Source: a virus. Taken from it: a stretch of DNA of 48,037 nucleotides. The translations under genes were made by a program, and so were the position numbers. Positions 1 to 8,106 of this stretch are shown here, piece after piece. The stretch lies in IMG/VR virus record IMGVR_UViG_3300017917_001937, positions 1-48,037 of that record; one strand, written 5' to 3'. Every line of letters begins with the position of its first letter. Within the stretch, counting starts at the first letter, position 1. Below the pieces are notes generated by a model that was given only the letters and a program-made list of their open reading frames with translations, did no database searches and was not told the origin of the DNA.

Positions 1-674
1 GGAAAAACTTACCAAATCTGGAACGCTTTGTATACTTTTCCACTGACGAGATCTTTGGGATTGCACCGCCAGGTGTATCGTATAAAGAGTATGATAGATA
101 TAACTCAACCAACCCCTATTCGGCGTCTAAAGCGGCAGCCGAGGAGTTTTGTGTTGCGTATGAAAACACTTATAAGATGCCTATTGTGGTCACCCATACC
201 ATGAATGTGTTTGGTGAGAGACAGCACCCGGAAAAGTTTATTCCAGCAACTATTCAAAAGGTTAGAGATGGCGAAAAAGTTATTATACATAGCGACCCAA
301 CAAGGACGGTTGCAGGAAGCCGGATGTATATCCATGCTCGTGATGTCGCTGAAGGTCTTATGTTCATACTCAGTCTCAAGGACTATACTCATAGGGGCGA
401 CTATGGCGGCGCCCACTGTCCAAAATTCAACCTGGTTGGTACTGAAGAGATTGATAACCTCACTTTGGCACAAATGATTGCAGCAGCAGTAGGTAAAGAA
501 CTAAAGTATGAAATGACTGACTTTCACTCAAGCCGTCCCGGACACGATATGCGTTATGCACTAGATGGCGGACTACTAAAGCGTTTAGGGTGGGAGCCCA
601 AGATTAAGTTGAGCGAGCGCATCAACGAAATGGTGCAGTGGACTTTAAAGAATGAAAGATGGTTGCGTAAATGA
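1..674 (+). CDS. NAD-dependent nucleotide-sugar epimerase/dehydratase, 5' truncated
   Basis: The reading frame is open from the window edge (codons from base 3) to a TGA at 672-674, so the N-terminus with the Rossmann glycine motif is missing. The visible part has STDEIFG followed by YSASK, the catalytic Ser/Thr and YxxxK signature of extended short-chain dehydrogenases, most like dTDP-glucose 4,6-dehydratases. HARDVAEG and a C-terminal GWEPK stretch also fit this family. It should oxidise and dehydrate or epimerise a nucleotide sugar in the cytosol. The next gene overlaps by 4 bases (ATGA), so it is the first visible member of a sugar operon. The exact substrate cannot be told. Confidence 0.88.
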   Translation, partial: KNLPNLERFVYFSTDEIFGIAPPGVSYKEYDRYNSTNPYSASKAAAEEFCVAYENTYKMPIVVTHTMNVFGERQHPEKFIPATIQKVRDGEKVIIHSDPTRTVAGSRMYIHARDVAEGLMFILSLKDYTHRGDYGGAHCPKFNLVGTEEIDNLTLAQMIAAAVGKELKYEMTDFHSSRPGHDMRYALDGGLLKRLGWEPKIKLSERINEMVQWTLKNERWLRK

Positions 675-1381
675 TTAAACACGGCTTTGTAGTTACAAGT
701 GCTGTTAACAGCAAGTTTGGTATATATAGCCCTGAAGAACGATTAGCGCAAACTGTTATTACTTTGCAGAATATTCGGTTCCGGGTACCTAATGCTAAAA
801 TTATTGTAATGGAATGTGCCGGCACAGCATTAACTGATGCACAAAGCGATACACTAGAACAGCATTGCGATTTGTTGTTAGATTTTAGTCGAGATCCTGA
901 TGTGTTAGCTATCTATCAAAGCGACAACTGGGATGTGGTTAAAAATAGCACAGAGATCATGTGCTTTGCTCGAGCCTTGCGCATGTGCCAAGACGATGGC
1001 GACTTTGCTGGCCTGGACAGAATACACAAAATGTCAGGGCGGTATGTGTTAAATGATGATTTTGATCTGGGTGTGTACGAAGAATATCCCGACCGTATCA
1101 TTATTGGACCCAAACAAAAAAGTCAATTTCCTTTTCAAGTAACTGGTATTGAACTGCAATACATGGCAAGATTGTGGTCTTGGCCCGCAGATCAAACTGA
1201 GCGTGTGATCCAAGTATATAACGATAGCCTAAGTTATATTGGGCAGCGAGTAAGTCAAGGCGGTTATGCAGACATTGAACATGTGTTATATAAATTTTTG
1301 CCTGTAGAGTTAGTGCAAGAATTACCAGTGCTTGGTGTAGAAGGATTTATTGCACCAAATGGTGTACCTATTAAAAATTAA
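671..1381 (+). CDS. conserved phage-type hypothetical protein in sugar block
   Basis: A 236-residue protein with no signal peptide or membrane segment. The ATG overlaps the stop of the upstream dehydratase (ATGA). It starts with an alternating beta-like stretch (GFVVTSAVNSKFG) and has NWDVVKNSTEIMCF, SGRYVLNDDF and a PNG tail. The pattern recalls phage and marine proteins found beside glycosyltransferases, and a GT-A-like fold is possible, but I see no clear DxD sugar-nucleotide motif in the expected setting. Function is unknown; a role in glycan assembly is inferred only from its neighbours. Confidence 0.72.
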   Translation: MIKHGFVVTSAVNSKFGIYSPEERLAQTVITLQNIRFRVPNAKIIVMECAGTALTDAQSDTLEQHCDLLLDFSRDPDVLAIYQSDNWDVVKNSTEIMCFARALRMCQDDGDFAGLDRIHKMSGRYVLNDDFDLGVYEEYPDRIIIGPKQKSQFPFQVTGIELQYMARLWSWPADQTERVIQVYNDSLSYIGQRVSQGGYADIEHVLYKFLPVELVQELPVLGVEGFIAPNGVPIKN

Positions 1382-1382
1382 T

Positions 1383-2594
1383 ATGGAAAACTGTCAACAA
1401 TTAACTGAGTGTTTGGCATGCGGTAGCAACAATTTGCTACCAGCAATTGACTTAGGCAACCAACCACTGGCAAATAATTTTTTAGCTGAGCCAGGTAAAA
1501 ACCAATTGTATCCGTTGGCGGTTAATCAATGTGCTGAATGTTTTCATTTGCAACTAACTCATGTAGTTGATCCTGCTGTAATTTATCGGGATTATGCTTA
1601 TGTCAGCGGCACAAGCCAAACTTACCTAGATTATATGTTTTGGTTTGCTAAATGGGCAAGAGAATACACTAAAACACAATTTGGTAGCGTGTTAGATATT
1701 GGTTGTAATGATGGTAGCCAATTAGATTGCTTTCAAAAACTTGGATTTTTAACTTACGGTGTTGATCCTGCGGAAAATATCCATCCTATCAGTACAGCAA
1801 AAGGGCATAAGGTAGTTTGTGGTTTTTGGGACGAAGAATCTATAAGGAATCTGGACAACAGGCAATTTGATATAGTAGTGGCGCAAAACAGTTTTGCTCA
1901 CAACCCTGACCCACTCACATATCTTAAACTACTAAAGCCATTATTAAAACCTAAAGGGTTATTTTTTATTCAAACCAGTCAAGCGGACATGGTTCGCAAC
2001 GGCGAGTTTGATACAATTTATCACGAGCATGTGAACTTTTATAACATCAACTCAATGAATGAGTTGTGCCGTCGTGCCGGACTAAGTTTGATTGATGTTA
2101 TCAAAACTCCTGTTCATGGTGTCAGTTATGTTTTTGTTGTTAGTGCCGACCAATCTGCGCCCGAACATATTCGAAATCTAATTGCATTAGAATCAAATTT
2201 GTTGCGCAACGAAACATATCGTGTATGGTCTACCAGAGCAAGAAAAATTGCCAGCGAGTTTAGTTCAAGAATAGCGATGTTTAGAGAACAAGGTTATGTA
2301 ATTGTTGGCTACGGTGCAGCAGCCAAAGGTATGACATTGCTTAATTATGCAAATGTCAATTTGGATTTTATCATTGACGATAATCCAATAAAGCAAGGCA
2401 AATACAGTCCTGGTCAAGATATTCCTGTTGTTGGTGTTGACATACTACAAACCTATAAAAATGACGATAAGATTTTATTTGTTCCTCTTGCATGGAATTT
2501 TTTTGACGAAATCAAAAACAAAATTTTAACTGCAAGAAAACACAGTAACGATCGTTTCTTGAAATATTTTCCGGAGGTTCAAATTGAGCTTTGA
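1383..2594 (+). CDS. class I SAM-dependent sugar C-methyltransferase-like protein
   Basis: About 403 residues. The N-terminus has a zinc-binding arrangement (CLACGS, later CAEC) like the N-terminal domain of TylC3/NovU-type sugar C-methyltransferases. A Rossmann SAM-binding motif follows (VLDIGCNDGSQL, residues about 100-111), with DPAENI as the probable acidic end of strand beta2. YHEHVNFY is the family's catalytic-loop-like motif, and a C-terminal domain contains GYGAAAKGMTLLNY. Start chosen at the ATG at 1383, because the CxxC domain begins there; an ATG at 1350 would overlap the upstream gene further. It probably methylates a keto-sugar nucleotide made by the upstream dehydratase. Confidence 0.87.
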   Translation: MENCQQLTECLACGSNNLLPAIDLGNQPLANNFLAEPGKNQLYPLAVNQCAECFHLQLTHVVDPAVIYRDYAYVSGTSQTYLDYMFWFAKWAREYTKTQFGSVLDIGCNDGSQLDCFQKLGFLTYGVDPAENIHPISTAKGHKVVCGFWDEESIRNLDNRQFDIVVAQNSFAHNPDPLTYLKLLKPLLKPKGLFFIQTSQADMVRNGEFDTIYHEHVNFYNINSMNELCRRAGLSLIDVIKTPVHGVSYVFVVSADQSAPEHIRNLIALESNLLRNETYRVWSTRARKIASEFSSRIAMFREQGYVIVGYGAAAKGMTLLNYANVNLDFIIDDNPIKQGKYSPGQDIPVVGVDILQTYKNDDKILFVPLAWNFFDEIKNKILTARKHSNDRFLKYFPEVQIEL

Positions 2595-2937
2595 ATTTCC
2601 CGTAATGGAGCTTGTTGATAGATACGCTATTGCACAAGTCAAATACGATCGTACCGGCGGCGCCAATCAAGCTGAGTTGGAGTTTTACGAACAGCAAATG
2701 AGCAAGATTGATAAAACTGTAATATGGGACGAATTACAAGCATTCAAAATTTTGCATAACAAAATTTGGAGTCTTGAGGATGATTTTAAAAAGTGTAGAA
2801 TTGACGGAACAGATCTAGCCGAAGTTGGTCGACGAGCATTAGAAATTCGAGACTATAACAATTTTCGTGTACAATTAAAAAATACTGTAGCAGAAAAGCT
2901 AAATGATTCTGTTAGAGAAATAAAAACAAATGTATGA
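2584..2937 (+). CDS. DUF6165-like small protein
   Basis: A 117-residue protein starting at TTG 2584. The start is decided by a GGAGG at 2573-2577, six bases upstream. The pattern MELVDRYAIAQVKYDR, then KIWSLEDDFKK, then ALEIRDYNNFRVQLK resembles the DUF6165 family, small proteins encoded beside glycosyltransferases. It is mostly helical and soluble by appearance. It overlaps the methyltransferase end by 11 bases and the next gene by 8, so translation is probably coupled. Biochemical role is unknown; the family name is from memory and would need a profile search. Confidence 0.7.
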   Translation: MSFEFPVMELVDRYAIAQVKYDRTGGANQAELEFYEQQMSKIDKTVIWDELQAFKILHNKIWSLEDDFKKCRIDGTDLAEVGRRALEIRDYNNFRVQLKNTVAEKLNDSVREIKTNV

Positions 2938-3976
2938 CACTGGTGAATATGATATACATTTAGATATACCTACAAATAATTATGTAGTATATAATTTATA
3001 TCCTATTCATTTAGAATACATTGTTGATTATGTAAAGCAAATTGCTGTTCAAGACAAAAACACATTAATTATTTTGCTCGGTGTGTTTCAGTGCATACAA
3101 GAAAGAGATTTTTGGGTAAAACCGTTAAGCGAGTTTTGTCAGTCTATCTCAAATCCGGTAATAGTGTTTACAGGGAAATTGACTAACGATTCTGAATATC
3201 AATTACCTGATATTAACTTTGCGTACTATCGTTTTGGTATGTTTGATTTGGTTAGTAATTTACACTGGAACAGACGGATTGAAAATCAACATAGAGACTG
3301 GACTCGCGATTGTTATAAAACTCGCCGAAACAAATTTTATTGGGCAAGCAGCAAAGATTGGTACACACGAAGATACATGCTCGCAGGGCTAATTAACAAT
3401 GAGCTGTTACAGTTTGGTTTAGTTAATTATAAATGCATGCATACTGACATTCCAGGGCCTTGGATACAGCATCGTATTGAATCAAAGTGGGCCGCACATA
3501 TTGATCAAGAATGTCAATCAATTGCTCATAGAATTCCCTTGCCGGCAATTGACGATACCGTGGAATTTACACAAACAGATGTAAATTTTTATCTTGATAG
3601 TTATATAGGAATAGTGACAGATACATTTTTTGATAATGGTGTTTTTATAAGTGAAAAAATTTACAATGCTATAAATTATCAACAGCTATTTTTTTATGTA
3701 GGATATCAAGGCACATTGCAATATTTGCGTGATCAAGGATATTGCACATTTGACGATATCATCGATACCAGTTACGATAATATTGTAGAGCCTGGCGCAA
3801 GACTGGTAGCAGCAAGAAAAAGCTTGATTGATTTTTTACAGCAGCCGTTTGATGTTATTAAGGCGGCATATGAAAAAAGCATCCCTGCAATAAAACACAA
3901 TAAACAATTAGTACAGCAACAAAGACCCGATTTACAATTTACTCAGTGTATTCGAGATTATTTAAATGAAAATTGA
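2930..3976 (+). CDS. glycosyltransferase-like protein with GT10-like C-terminus
   Basis: A 348-residue soluble protein. Its C-terminal part (about residues 225-300) has SEKIYNAINYQQLFFYVGYQ, then GTLQYLRDQGYCTFDD and SYDNI. This layout recalls the sugar-nucleotide binding end of fucosyltransferase-like (GT10) proteins (SEKIxxxIxxxxxPFxxxGxxxxLxxL). The N-terminal half is not recognisable. The context of sugar enzymes and a GT9 protein supports a glycosyltransferase role. The donor could be a sugar made by this cluster. The assignment rests on one C-terminal motif region. Confidence 0.65.
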   Translation: MYDTGEYDIHLDIPTNNYVVYNLYPIHLEYIVDYVKQIAVQDKNTLIILLGVFQCIQERDFWVKPLSEFCQSISNPVIVFTGKLTNDSEYQLPDINFAYYRFGMFDLVSNLHWNRRIENQHRDWTRDCYKTRRNKFYWASSKDWYTRRYMLAGLINNELLQFGLVNYKCMHTDIPGPWIQHRIESKWAAHIDQECQSIAHRIPLPAIDDTVEFTQTDVNFYLDSYIGIVTDTFFDNGVFISEKIYNAINYQQLFFYVGYQGTLQYLRDQGYCTFDDIIDTSYDNIVEPGARLVAARKSLIDFLQQPFDVIKAAYEKSIPAIKHNKQLVQQQRPDLQFTQCIRDYLNEN

Positions 3977-4853
3977 ACGACCACAACAGATATTAGTTAG
4001 ACGCAGAGCTGCACTTGGTGATGTAATTATGAGTACCGGTGTTGTTAGAGAGTTAAAAAAGAAATACAATTGTGAAATTGACATAGCAACAGAATTTCCT
4101 AATGTTTTTGACAACAATCCACATGTGCGAGCCATATATCACACTGATGCAATGCCCGAGGTAAAAAATTATGATCTATACATTAATTTGGATGATGCCT
4201 ACGAATATAATCCTCTCAATCATTATGTGGATAGCTATTTTTATCGCGCTTTTGGTACATCAACAGTGGATAACAAATCAGTAGAACTATTTGAAACTGA
4301 GTTTGATAAGGACATTGTTAATTCATTTTGCCAAGACAACGAACTAGATAGATATATTGTGATTCATATCAGACAATGGTTTTGGGAATTAAAAAACATG
4401 TCTTGGGAGACTTGGTTCGCTGTGTTTGAACAATTGTTTACTGAGCGCACAGATTTTAAAATTGTGTGCGTTGGTAGCGAACGCGACGGATTTGTAGATC
4501 ATCCGTTGTTTGTTGACGCTAGGGGCAAACTGTCTATCCAACAACAAAAATTGTTAATGGATCATGCCATTTGTTTTGTTGGTATTGATTCGGGTCCATT
4601 TCATGTGGCAGCAGCAAGTCGGACACACATTATTGCATTACAGACCCATTTAAAACCTGAGCGTATTTTACCCTATCGTAGAGAAATGCTCGGTTATAAT
4701 ACAACAGCAATTATGAGCGCAGTTGAGTGTGCAGGTTGCAACGACAATCAAGCGAGGCCCGTTAGACAAGTGGTATGCAAATACGGTGACTATCGCTGCA
4801 AAGACAGCTTTGACGCAGAGAGAATCGCCAATAATATTTTAGAGTTACTATGA
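3966..4853 (+). CDS. glycosyltransferase family 9 (heptosyltransferase-like)
   Basis: 295 residues. The N-terminal RRRAALGDVIMSTGVVRELKK matches the GT9 start (R-x-GALGD-hh-xTP-hhR-Lk), and CFVGIDSGPFHVAAA near residue 205 matches the family's IGxDSGpxHhAaa motif. GT9 enzymes such as WaaC/WaaF transfer heptose from ADP-heptose to LPS core. ADP-heptose genes lie 1-3 kb downstream, so a heptosyltransferase role is plausible. The C-terminus is cysteine-rich (CAGCNDNQ, CKYGDYRC), which is common in phage and marine relatives. It overlaps the preceding gene by 11 bases. Confidence 0.85.
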   Translation: MKIERPQQILVRRRAALGDVIMSTGVVRELKKKYNCEIDIATEFPNVFDNNPHVRAIYHTDAMPEVKNYDLYINLDDAYEYNPLNHYVDSYFYRAFGTSTVDNKSVELFETEFDKDIVNSFCQDNELDRYIVIHIRQWFWELKNMSWETWFAVFEQLFTERTDFKIVCVGSERDGFVDHPLFVDARGKLSIQQQKLLMDHAICFVGIDSGPFHVAAASRTHIIALQTHLKPERILPYRREMLGYNTTAIMSAVECAGCNDNQARPVRQVVCKYGDYRCKDSFDAERIANNILELL

Positions 4854-5065
4854 ATTGTGGAAAGTGTTGGCGATGTCTTGACGGGTTGAAAGATGAATCA
4901 GGATTATTAGTAACAATGGGGCGAATGATATTATGTCCCAATTGTGGCAATAAAAGATGTCCACACGCTACTGATCATAGACTAAAATGTACAGGCAGCA
5001 ACGAATCGGGGCAAGTTGGTAGTATATATTCAGATTATAATTTTAAGACAGAACATGATTTTTAA
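4850..5065 (+). CDS. small cysteine-rich zinc-ribbon protein
   Basis: 71 residues with eight cysteines: CGKCWRC at the start, CPNCGNKRCPHATDH in the middle and a CTGSNESGQ tail. The paired CxxC motifs should bind zinc. Similar small proteins ending in SNExGQxGS occur in many phages of Gram-negative hosts, without known function as far as I recall. The ATG overlaps the GT9 stop by 4 bases and the gene overlaps the next by 11, so it sits inside the operon. Confidence 0.72.
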   Translation: MNCGKCWRCLDGLKDESGLLVTMGRMILCPNCGNKRCPHATDHRLKCTGSNESGQVGSIYSDYNFKTEHDF

Positions 5066-5790
5066 ACATTCAGGAACGTTTGGCGATTTAATTTACGGCC
5101 TAAGCGTGGTCAAAAAAATGGGCGGCGGCACTTTCGCTATTCAATTGGACAATTTGGAAAAGTGTGTAGCCCAATACGGTTATAGACCTGACGAAGTTGA
5201 TCCTGCACACCAAGGTAGATTTCGAAATGCAGACTTTGATTTACTTAGACCCTTGTTGACCAGACAAAGTTACAGTATGGACTGGAGATCAAGATGTTGA
5301 TCTAGACCGTTTTCGTGGAGTACTATTCCGCGGATTTGAGGGAAACTATGTTCAAGCATATCACATGACATTTGGTTTACCTTTTGCGCCCGAAGTATTA
5401 AATGAAACTTGGTTGGAAGCAGATGCAAAAAAGATAGCGGCCGTTGTTATTAACAGAACATTTAGATATCGTTGCCCCAATGGTACAGGCACCTGGCAAG
5501 GACTGTTAGAGCAAGCCAATATCACACAAAATGGTGTCTTTGTTGGTACGCCAGATGAACACGAGGATTTTGTAAAACTTACAGGATTTAGTGTACAATA
5601 TTATGCTGTGCAAGACTTTAAAGAACTAGCTGATGTGATTGCAGGTGCAGATTTGTTTATGGGCAATCAAAGTGCTGCATACAGTATTGCAATGGGACTT
5701 GGTAAAAGTTCTGTGCTAGAAACAATTAAAATTAAACCGTTAGCAAACAATGAGTGTTATTTCCCAAGATCCAACTGCCAATACTTCTAA
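5055..5790 (+). pseudogene. GT9-like glycosyltransferase gene split by a +1 frameshift
   Basis: Two open segments in neighbouring frames form one protein of about 244 residues. The first runs from ATG 5055 (MIFKHSGTFGDLIYGLSVVK, a GT9-like GxxGDhI start) to TGA 5298-5300. The second is open from 5260 through 5790 and continues smoothly (TVWTGDQDVDLDRFRG). Its end contains IAGADLFMGNQSAAYSIAMG, the GT9-like donor-site region. The shift must lie in 5260-5297 and is equivalent to one extra base. It could be a sequencing or assembly error, a real disabling mutation, or translational frameshifting; no classic slippery heptamer was noticed. Function would be sugar transfer in the same pathway. Confidence 0.7.
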
Positions 5791-6523
5791 AGTACGAATA
5801 CTTTTGATTGGCGACAATGGTATTGATCAATACCAATACGGCACTGTGACTAGAATCAGTCCCGAAGCACCTGTACCTGTGGTCAACTATACACACACTG
5901 TGACTCGACCTGGTATGGCCGCCAACGTTAAAGATAATTTAGAAAAACTGGGTTGCGAGGTCGAGTTTGTACACGGTATCAAAACTTCAATTAAAACTCG
6001 TGTGATCGATGAGCGTACTAAACAGCATTTAGTTAGGATAGATCAAGATTCGCCTAGTCGTGCCGTAAAAGTTGACTATACAGACATAGACCACTATAAT
6101 GCAATAGTCGTCAGTGATTATAACAAAGGAAGCGTTGATTATGACACGGTTGAAAATCTTCGCTATCGTTATTCGGGTCCGATATTTGTTGATACAAAGA
6201 AAAGCGACTTGGCCCGCTTCGAGGGCTGCTTCGTCAAAATCAACCAAGTGGAATTTGAAGCGGCTAAAACATATCCTACCGATCTTATTGTTACCCTCGG
6301 TAGGGATGGTGTAAGATATAAAGAACACAAGTTTTCTACTCCACAAGTAGAGGCGTTTGATGTATGCGGGGCAGGTGATACCTTTTTATCTGCTCTCGCA
6401 TACAACTACGTTTTATCACAAGATATCGCGTCTGCAATTCAATTTGCAGCACGAGCAGCCAGCATAACTGTACAACACATTGGTGTTTATAGTCCTACAT
6501 TAGAAGAAATTGAACGAGCATGA
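5750..6523 (+). CDS. HldE kinase-domain-like PfkB sugar kinase (heptose-7-phosphate kinase)
   Basis: 257 residues. GDNGIDQYQYGTVTRISPEA (21-40) followed by PVPV is close to the RfaE/HldE domain I start. RPGMAANVKDNLEKLG matches the sugar-binding RxGGAANVAxN motif but has PGM where GGA is usual. GAGDTFLSALAY (207-218) is the PfkB catalytic signature with the base Asp at 210. It should phosphorylate heptose-7-phosphate at C1. It is clearly shorter than typical HldE kinase domains (about 320), with a compacted middle. It overlaps the frameshifted GT9 gene by 41 bases and lies beside the adenylyltransferase and epimerase genes. Confidence 0.86.
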   Translation: MSVISQDPTANTSKVRILLIGDNGIDQYQYGTVTRISPEAPVPVVNYTHTVTRPGMAANVKDNLEKLGCEVEFVHGIKTSIKTRVIDERTKQHLVRIDQDSPSRAVKVDYTDIDHYNAIVVSDYNKGSVDYDTVENLRYRYSGPIFVDTKKSDLARFEGCFVKINQVEFEAAKTYPTDLIVTLGRDGVRYKEHKFSTPQVEAFDVCGAGDTFLSALAYNYVLSQDIASAIQFAARAASITVQHIGVYSPTLEEIERA

Positions 6524-6888
6524 CTAGATTAGAGGGTTTTGTTGAAAAAGGTTGGGGTCACGAATTGATATGGGCTACCAACGATAAGTACTGCGGTAAA
6601 ATGATGGCGTTCAAAACAGGTGCCCGTTTTAGTATGCATTTTCACAAAGATAAAGATGAAACTTGGTATGTACTATCTGGTAAATTTGTTGTCAAATGGA
6701 TTGATACTACCAATGCTCAGCAAAATGAAAAAGTATTAGTAGAAGGAGACACTTGGCATAATCCGCCTTGTATGCCACATCAACTGGTATGTTTAGAACA
6801 AGGTACAGTTGTTGAAGTATCAACACCAGACTCAGTAGAGGATAATTATCGTGTACAGCCCGGGGATAGCCAGAAGAGTAATAGTTAA
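6520..6888 (+). CDS. cupin-domain protein (mannose-6-phosphate isomerase type II-like)
   Basis: 122 residues forming a single cupin. FSMHFHKDKDETWYVLSGKF (residues 39-58) holds the metal-binding H-x-H and downstream Glu of cupin motif 1. GDTWHNPPCMPHQL gives the motif 2 histidine. KGWGHELIW at the start is typical of phosphomannose isomerase-like cupins. It probably isomerises or binds a phosphosugar. It overlaps the kinase stop by 4 bases (ATGA) and the adenylyltransferase by 38 bases, so it is inserted exactly between the two halves of what is one HldE protein in many bacteria. Confidence 0.82.
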   Translation: MTRLEGFVEKGWGHELIWATNDKYCGKMMAFKTGARFSMHFHKDKDETWYVLSGKFVVKWIDTTNAQQNEKVLVEGDTWHNPPCMPHQLVCLEQGTVVEVSTPDSVEDNYRVQPGDSQKSNS

Positions 6889-7270
6889 CGGTACCTTCGA
6901 CATCTTGCATCGTGGGCATATCGAAATGCTTAATTTTGCACGTAGTCAAGGTACTTACTTGCTAGTGGCAATTGATAGTGATCGTCAAGTACGGGAATTA
7001 AAAGGCGCGAGTCGACCTATTAATCGTCAAGAAGATCGTAAGTTTCAATTGGAAAATTTAAAGTGTGTTGACGCTGTTTGGATTTTTGACACCCAACAAG
7101 AACTAGAACACATCTGCAAATTGTACAAGCCTCACTTGATGGTCAAAGGGTCGGATTATCAAGGAAAAAAGATCACTGGATCTGAGTACTGTGAAGATAT
7201 CAAGTTTTACAATCTAGTACCCAACTATTCAACGAGTAAAATAATTGAAGATATTAATAACCGGAAGTAG
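6851..7270 (+). CDS. HldE adenylyltransferase-domain-like protein (heptose-1-phosphate adenylyltransferase)
   Basis: 139 residues of the cytidylyltransferase fold: VNGTFDILHRGHIEMLNFAR contains the HxGH nucleotide-binding site at 20-23. DSDRQVRELKGASRPINRQE and VKGSDYQGKKITGSE match the RfaE2/HldE C-terminal domain. It should make ADP-heptose from heptose-1-phosphate and ATP. Start is GTG 6851, the only upstream in-frame start, with AGAGGA eight bases before it. As a free-standing protein it resembles organisms where hldE is split. It overlaps both neighbours. Confidence 0.85.
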   Translation: MYSPGIARRVIVNGTFDILHRGHIEMLNFARSQGTYLLVAIDSDRQVRELKGASRPINRQEDRKFQLENLKCVDAVWIFDTQQELEHICKLYKPHLMVKGSDYQGKKITGSEYCEDIKFYNLVPNYSTSKIIEDINNRK

Positions 7271-8030
7271 AGGATTCATTGGTAGCCATGCTGTAAGCTT
7301 TTGGCACAAAATTGGCGGCCACGAAATTTACACATACGAGTGGGACGAGCGTACCTTGCCTCGGATTGAAGGCTTGGATTGGGTATTTCACTTTGGTGCT
7401 ATTAGCAGTACTACCGAACGCGATGTCGCTAAAGTGATGCGTCAAAATGTAGACTTCTCTATCTGGCTTTACGAGGAATGTAGAAAATATGATGTCAATC
7501 TTCAATGGAGCAGCTCGGCTAGCGTGTATGGCCTTGGTCGAGACTTTAAAGAAACCGCACCAGTTGATCCTAGAAGTCCGTACGCATGGAGTAAGTATCT
7601 ATTCGAACACTATGTCGAACGCAATCCGACGCATGTTCGGTGCCAGGGATTTAGATACTTTAATGTTTATGGTGCAAATGAGACGCACAAAGGCTCGCAA
7701 GCCAGCCCATATCATCAGTTTGCTGTTCAAGCACAATCTACTGGTATTATAAAAGTATTTGAGGGTAGCGAACATTTCCACAGAGACTTTGTACCAGTTG
7801 AAGATGTGCTAAAAGTACAGTTTCAATTTATCAATCAAGATGTAGAAGAAAACGGCGTCTGGAATATTGGCACAGGGCGAACAAGATCCTTTATGGATAT
7901 TGCACAAGAAAAAGCCAATCAGTACGGTGCCTTAATAGAACGAATCCCTTTCCCGGAGCATCTGATTCCTAGCTATCAACGCTACACTTGTGCAGACTTA
8001 ACAAAATTGCAACAAACTTTGGGCGGTTGA
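7245..8030 (+). CDS. hldD: ADP-glyceromanno-heptose 6-epimerase-like protein
   Basis: 261 residues. GSRGFIGSH (7-15) is the NAD(P)-binding GxxGxxG. HFGAISSTTERD is the HldD-specific HxGAxSSTTE motif. YAWSK (113-117) is the catalytic YxxxK. RYFNVYGANETHKG and VFEGSEHFHRDFV are further HldD hallmarks. It interconverts D-glycero and L-glycero forms of ADP-heptose. It starts at TTG 7245 inside the end of the adenylyltransferase gene and is about 50 residues shorter than the bacterial enzymes. Its stop codon lies within the -35 box of the next promoter. Confidence 0.9.
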   Translation: MKILITGSRGFIGSHAVSFWHKIGGHEIYTYEWDERTLPRIEGLDWVFHFGAISSTTERDVAKVMRQNVDFSIWLYEECRKYDVNLQWSSSASVYGLGRDFKETAPVDPRSPYAWSKYLFEHYVERNPTHVRCQGFRYFNVYGANETHKGSQASPYHQFAVQAQSTGIIKVFEGSEHFHRDFVPVEDVLKVQFQFINQDVEENGVWNIGTGRTRSFMDIAQEKANQYGALIERIPFPEHLIPSYQRYTCADLTKLQQTLGG

Positions 8031-8055
8031 CAAATAAATCTATTTTCGCTACAAT
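8027..8055 (+). promoter_or_regulatory. sigma70-type promoter for the 8107 gene
   Basis: TTGACA at 8027-8032, 17-base spacer, TACAAT at 8050-8055. This is near-consensus for the host housekeeping sigma factor. It begins inside the stop region of hldD and should start a transcript near 8062, opening the early gene region. Confidence 0.88.
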
Positions 8056-8062
8056 AGAGATC

Positions 8063-8082
8063 AGTAGCTAATTCCGGCTACT
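8063..8082 (+). other. 5'-leader hairpin
   Basis: AGTAGC at 8063-8068 pairs with GCTACT at 8077-8082 around an 8-base loop, right at the predicted transcript start. It may protect the 5' end; no riboswitch was recognised. Confidence 0.45.
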
Positions 8083-8106
8083 ATTTACAATTGGAGAACT
8101 ACCATC

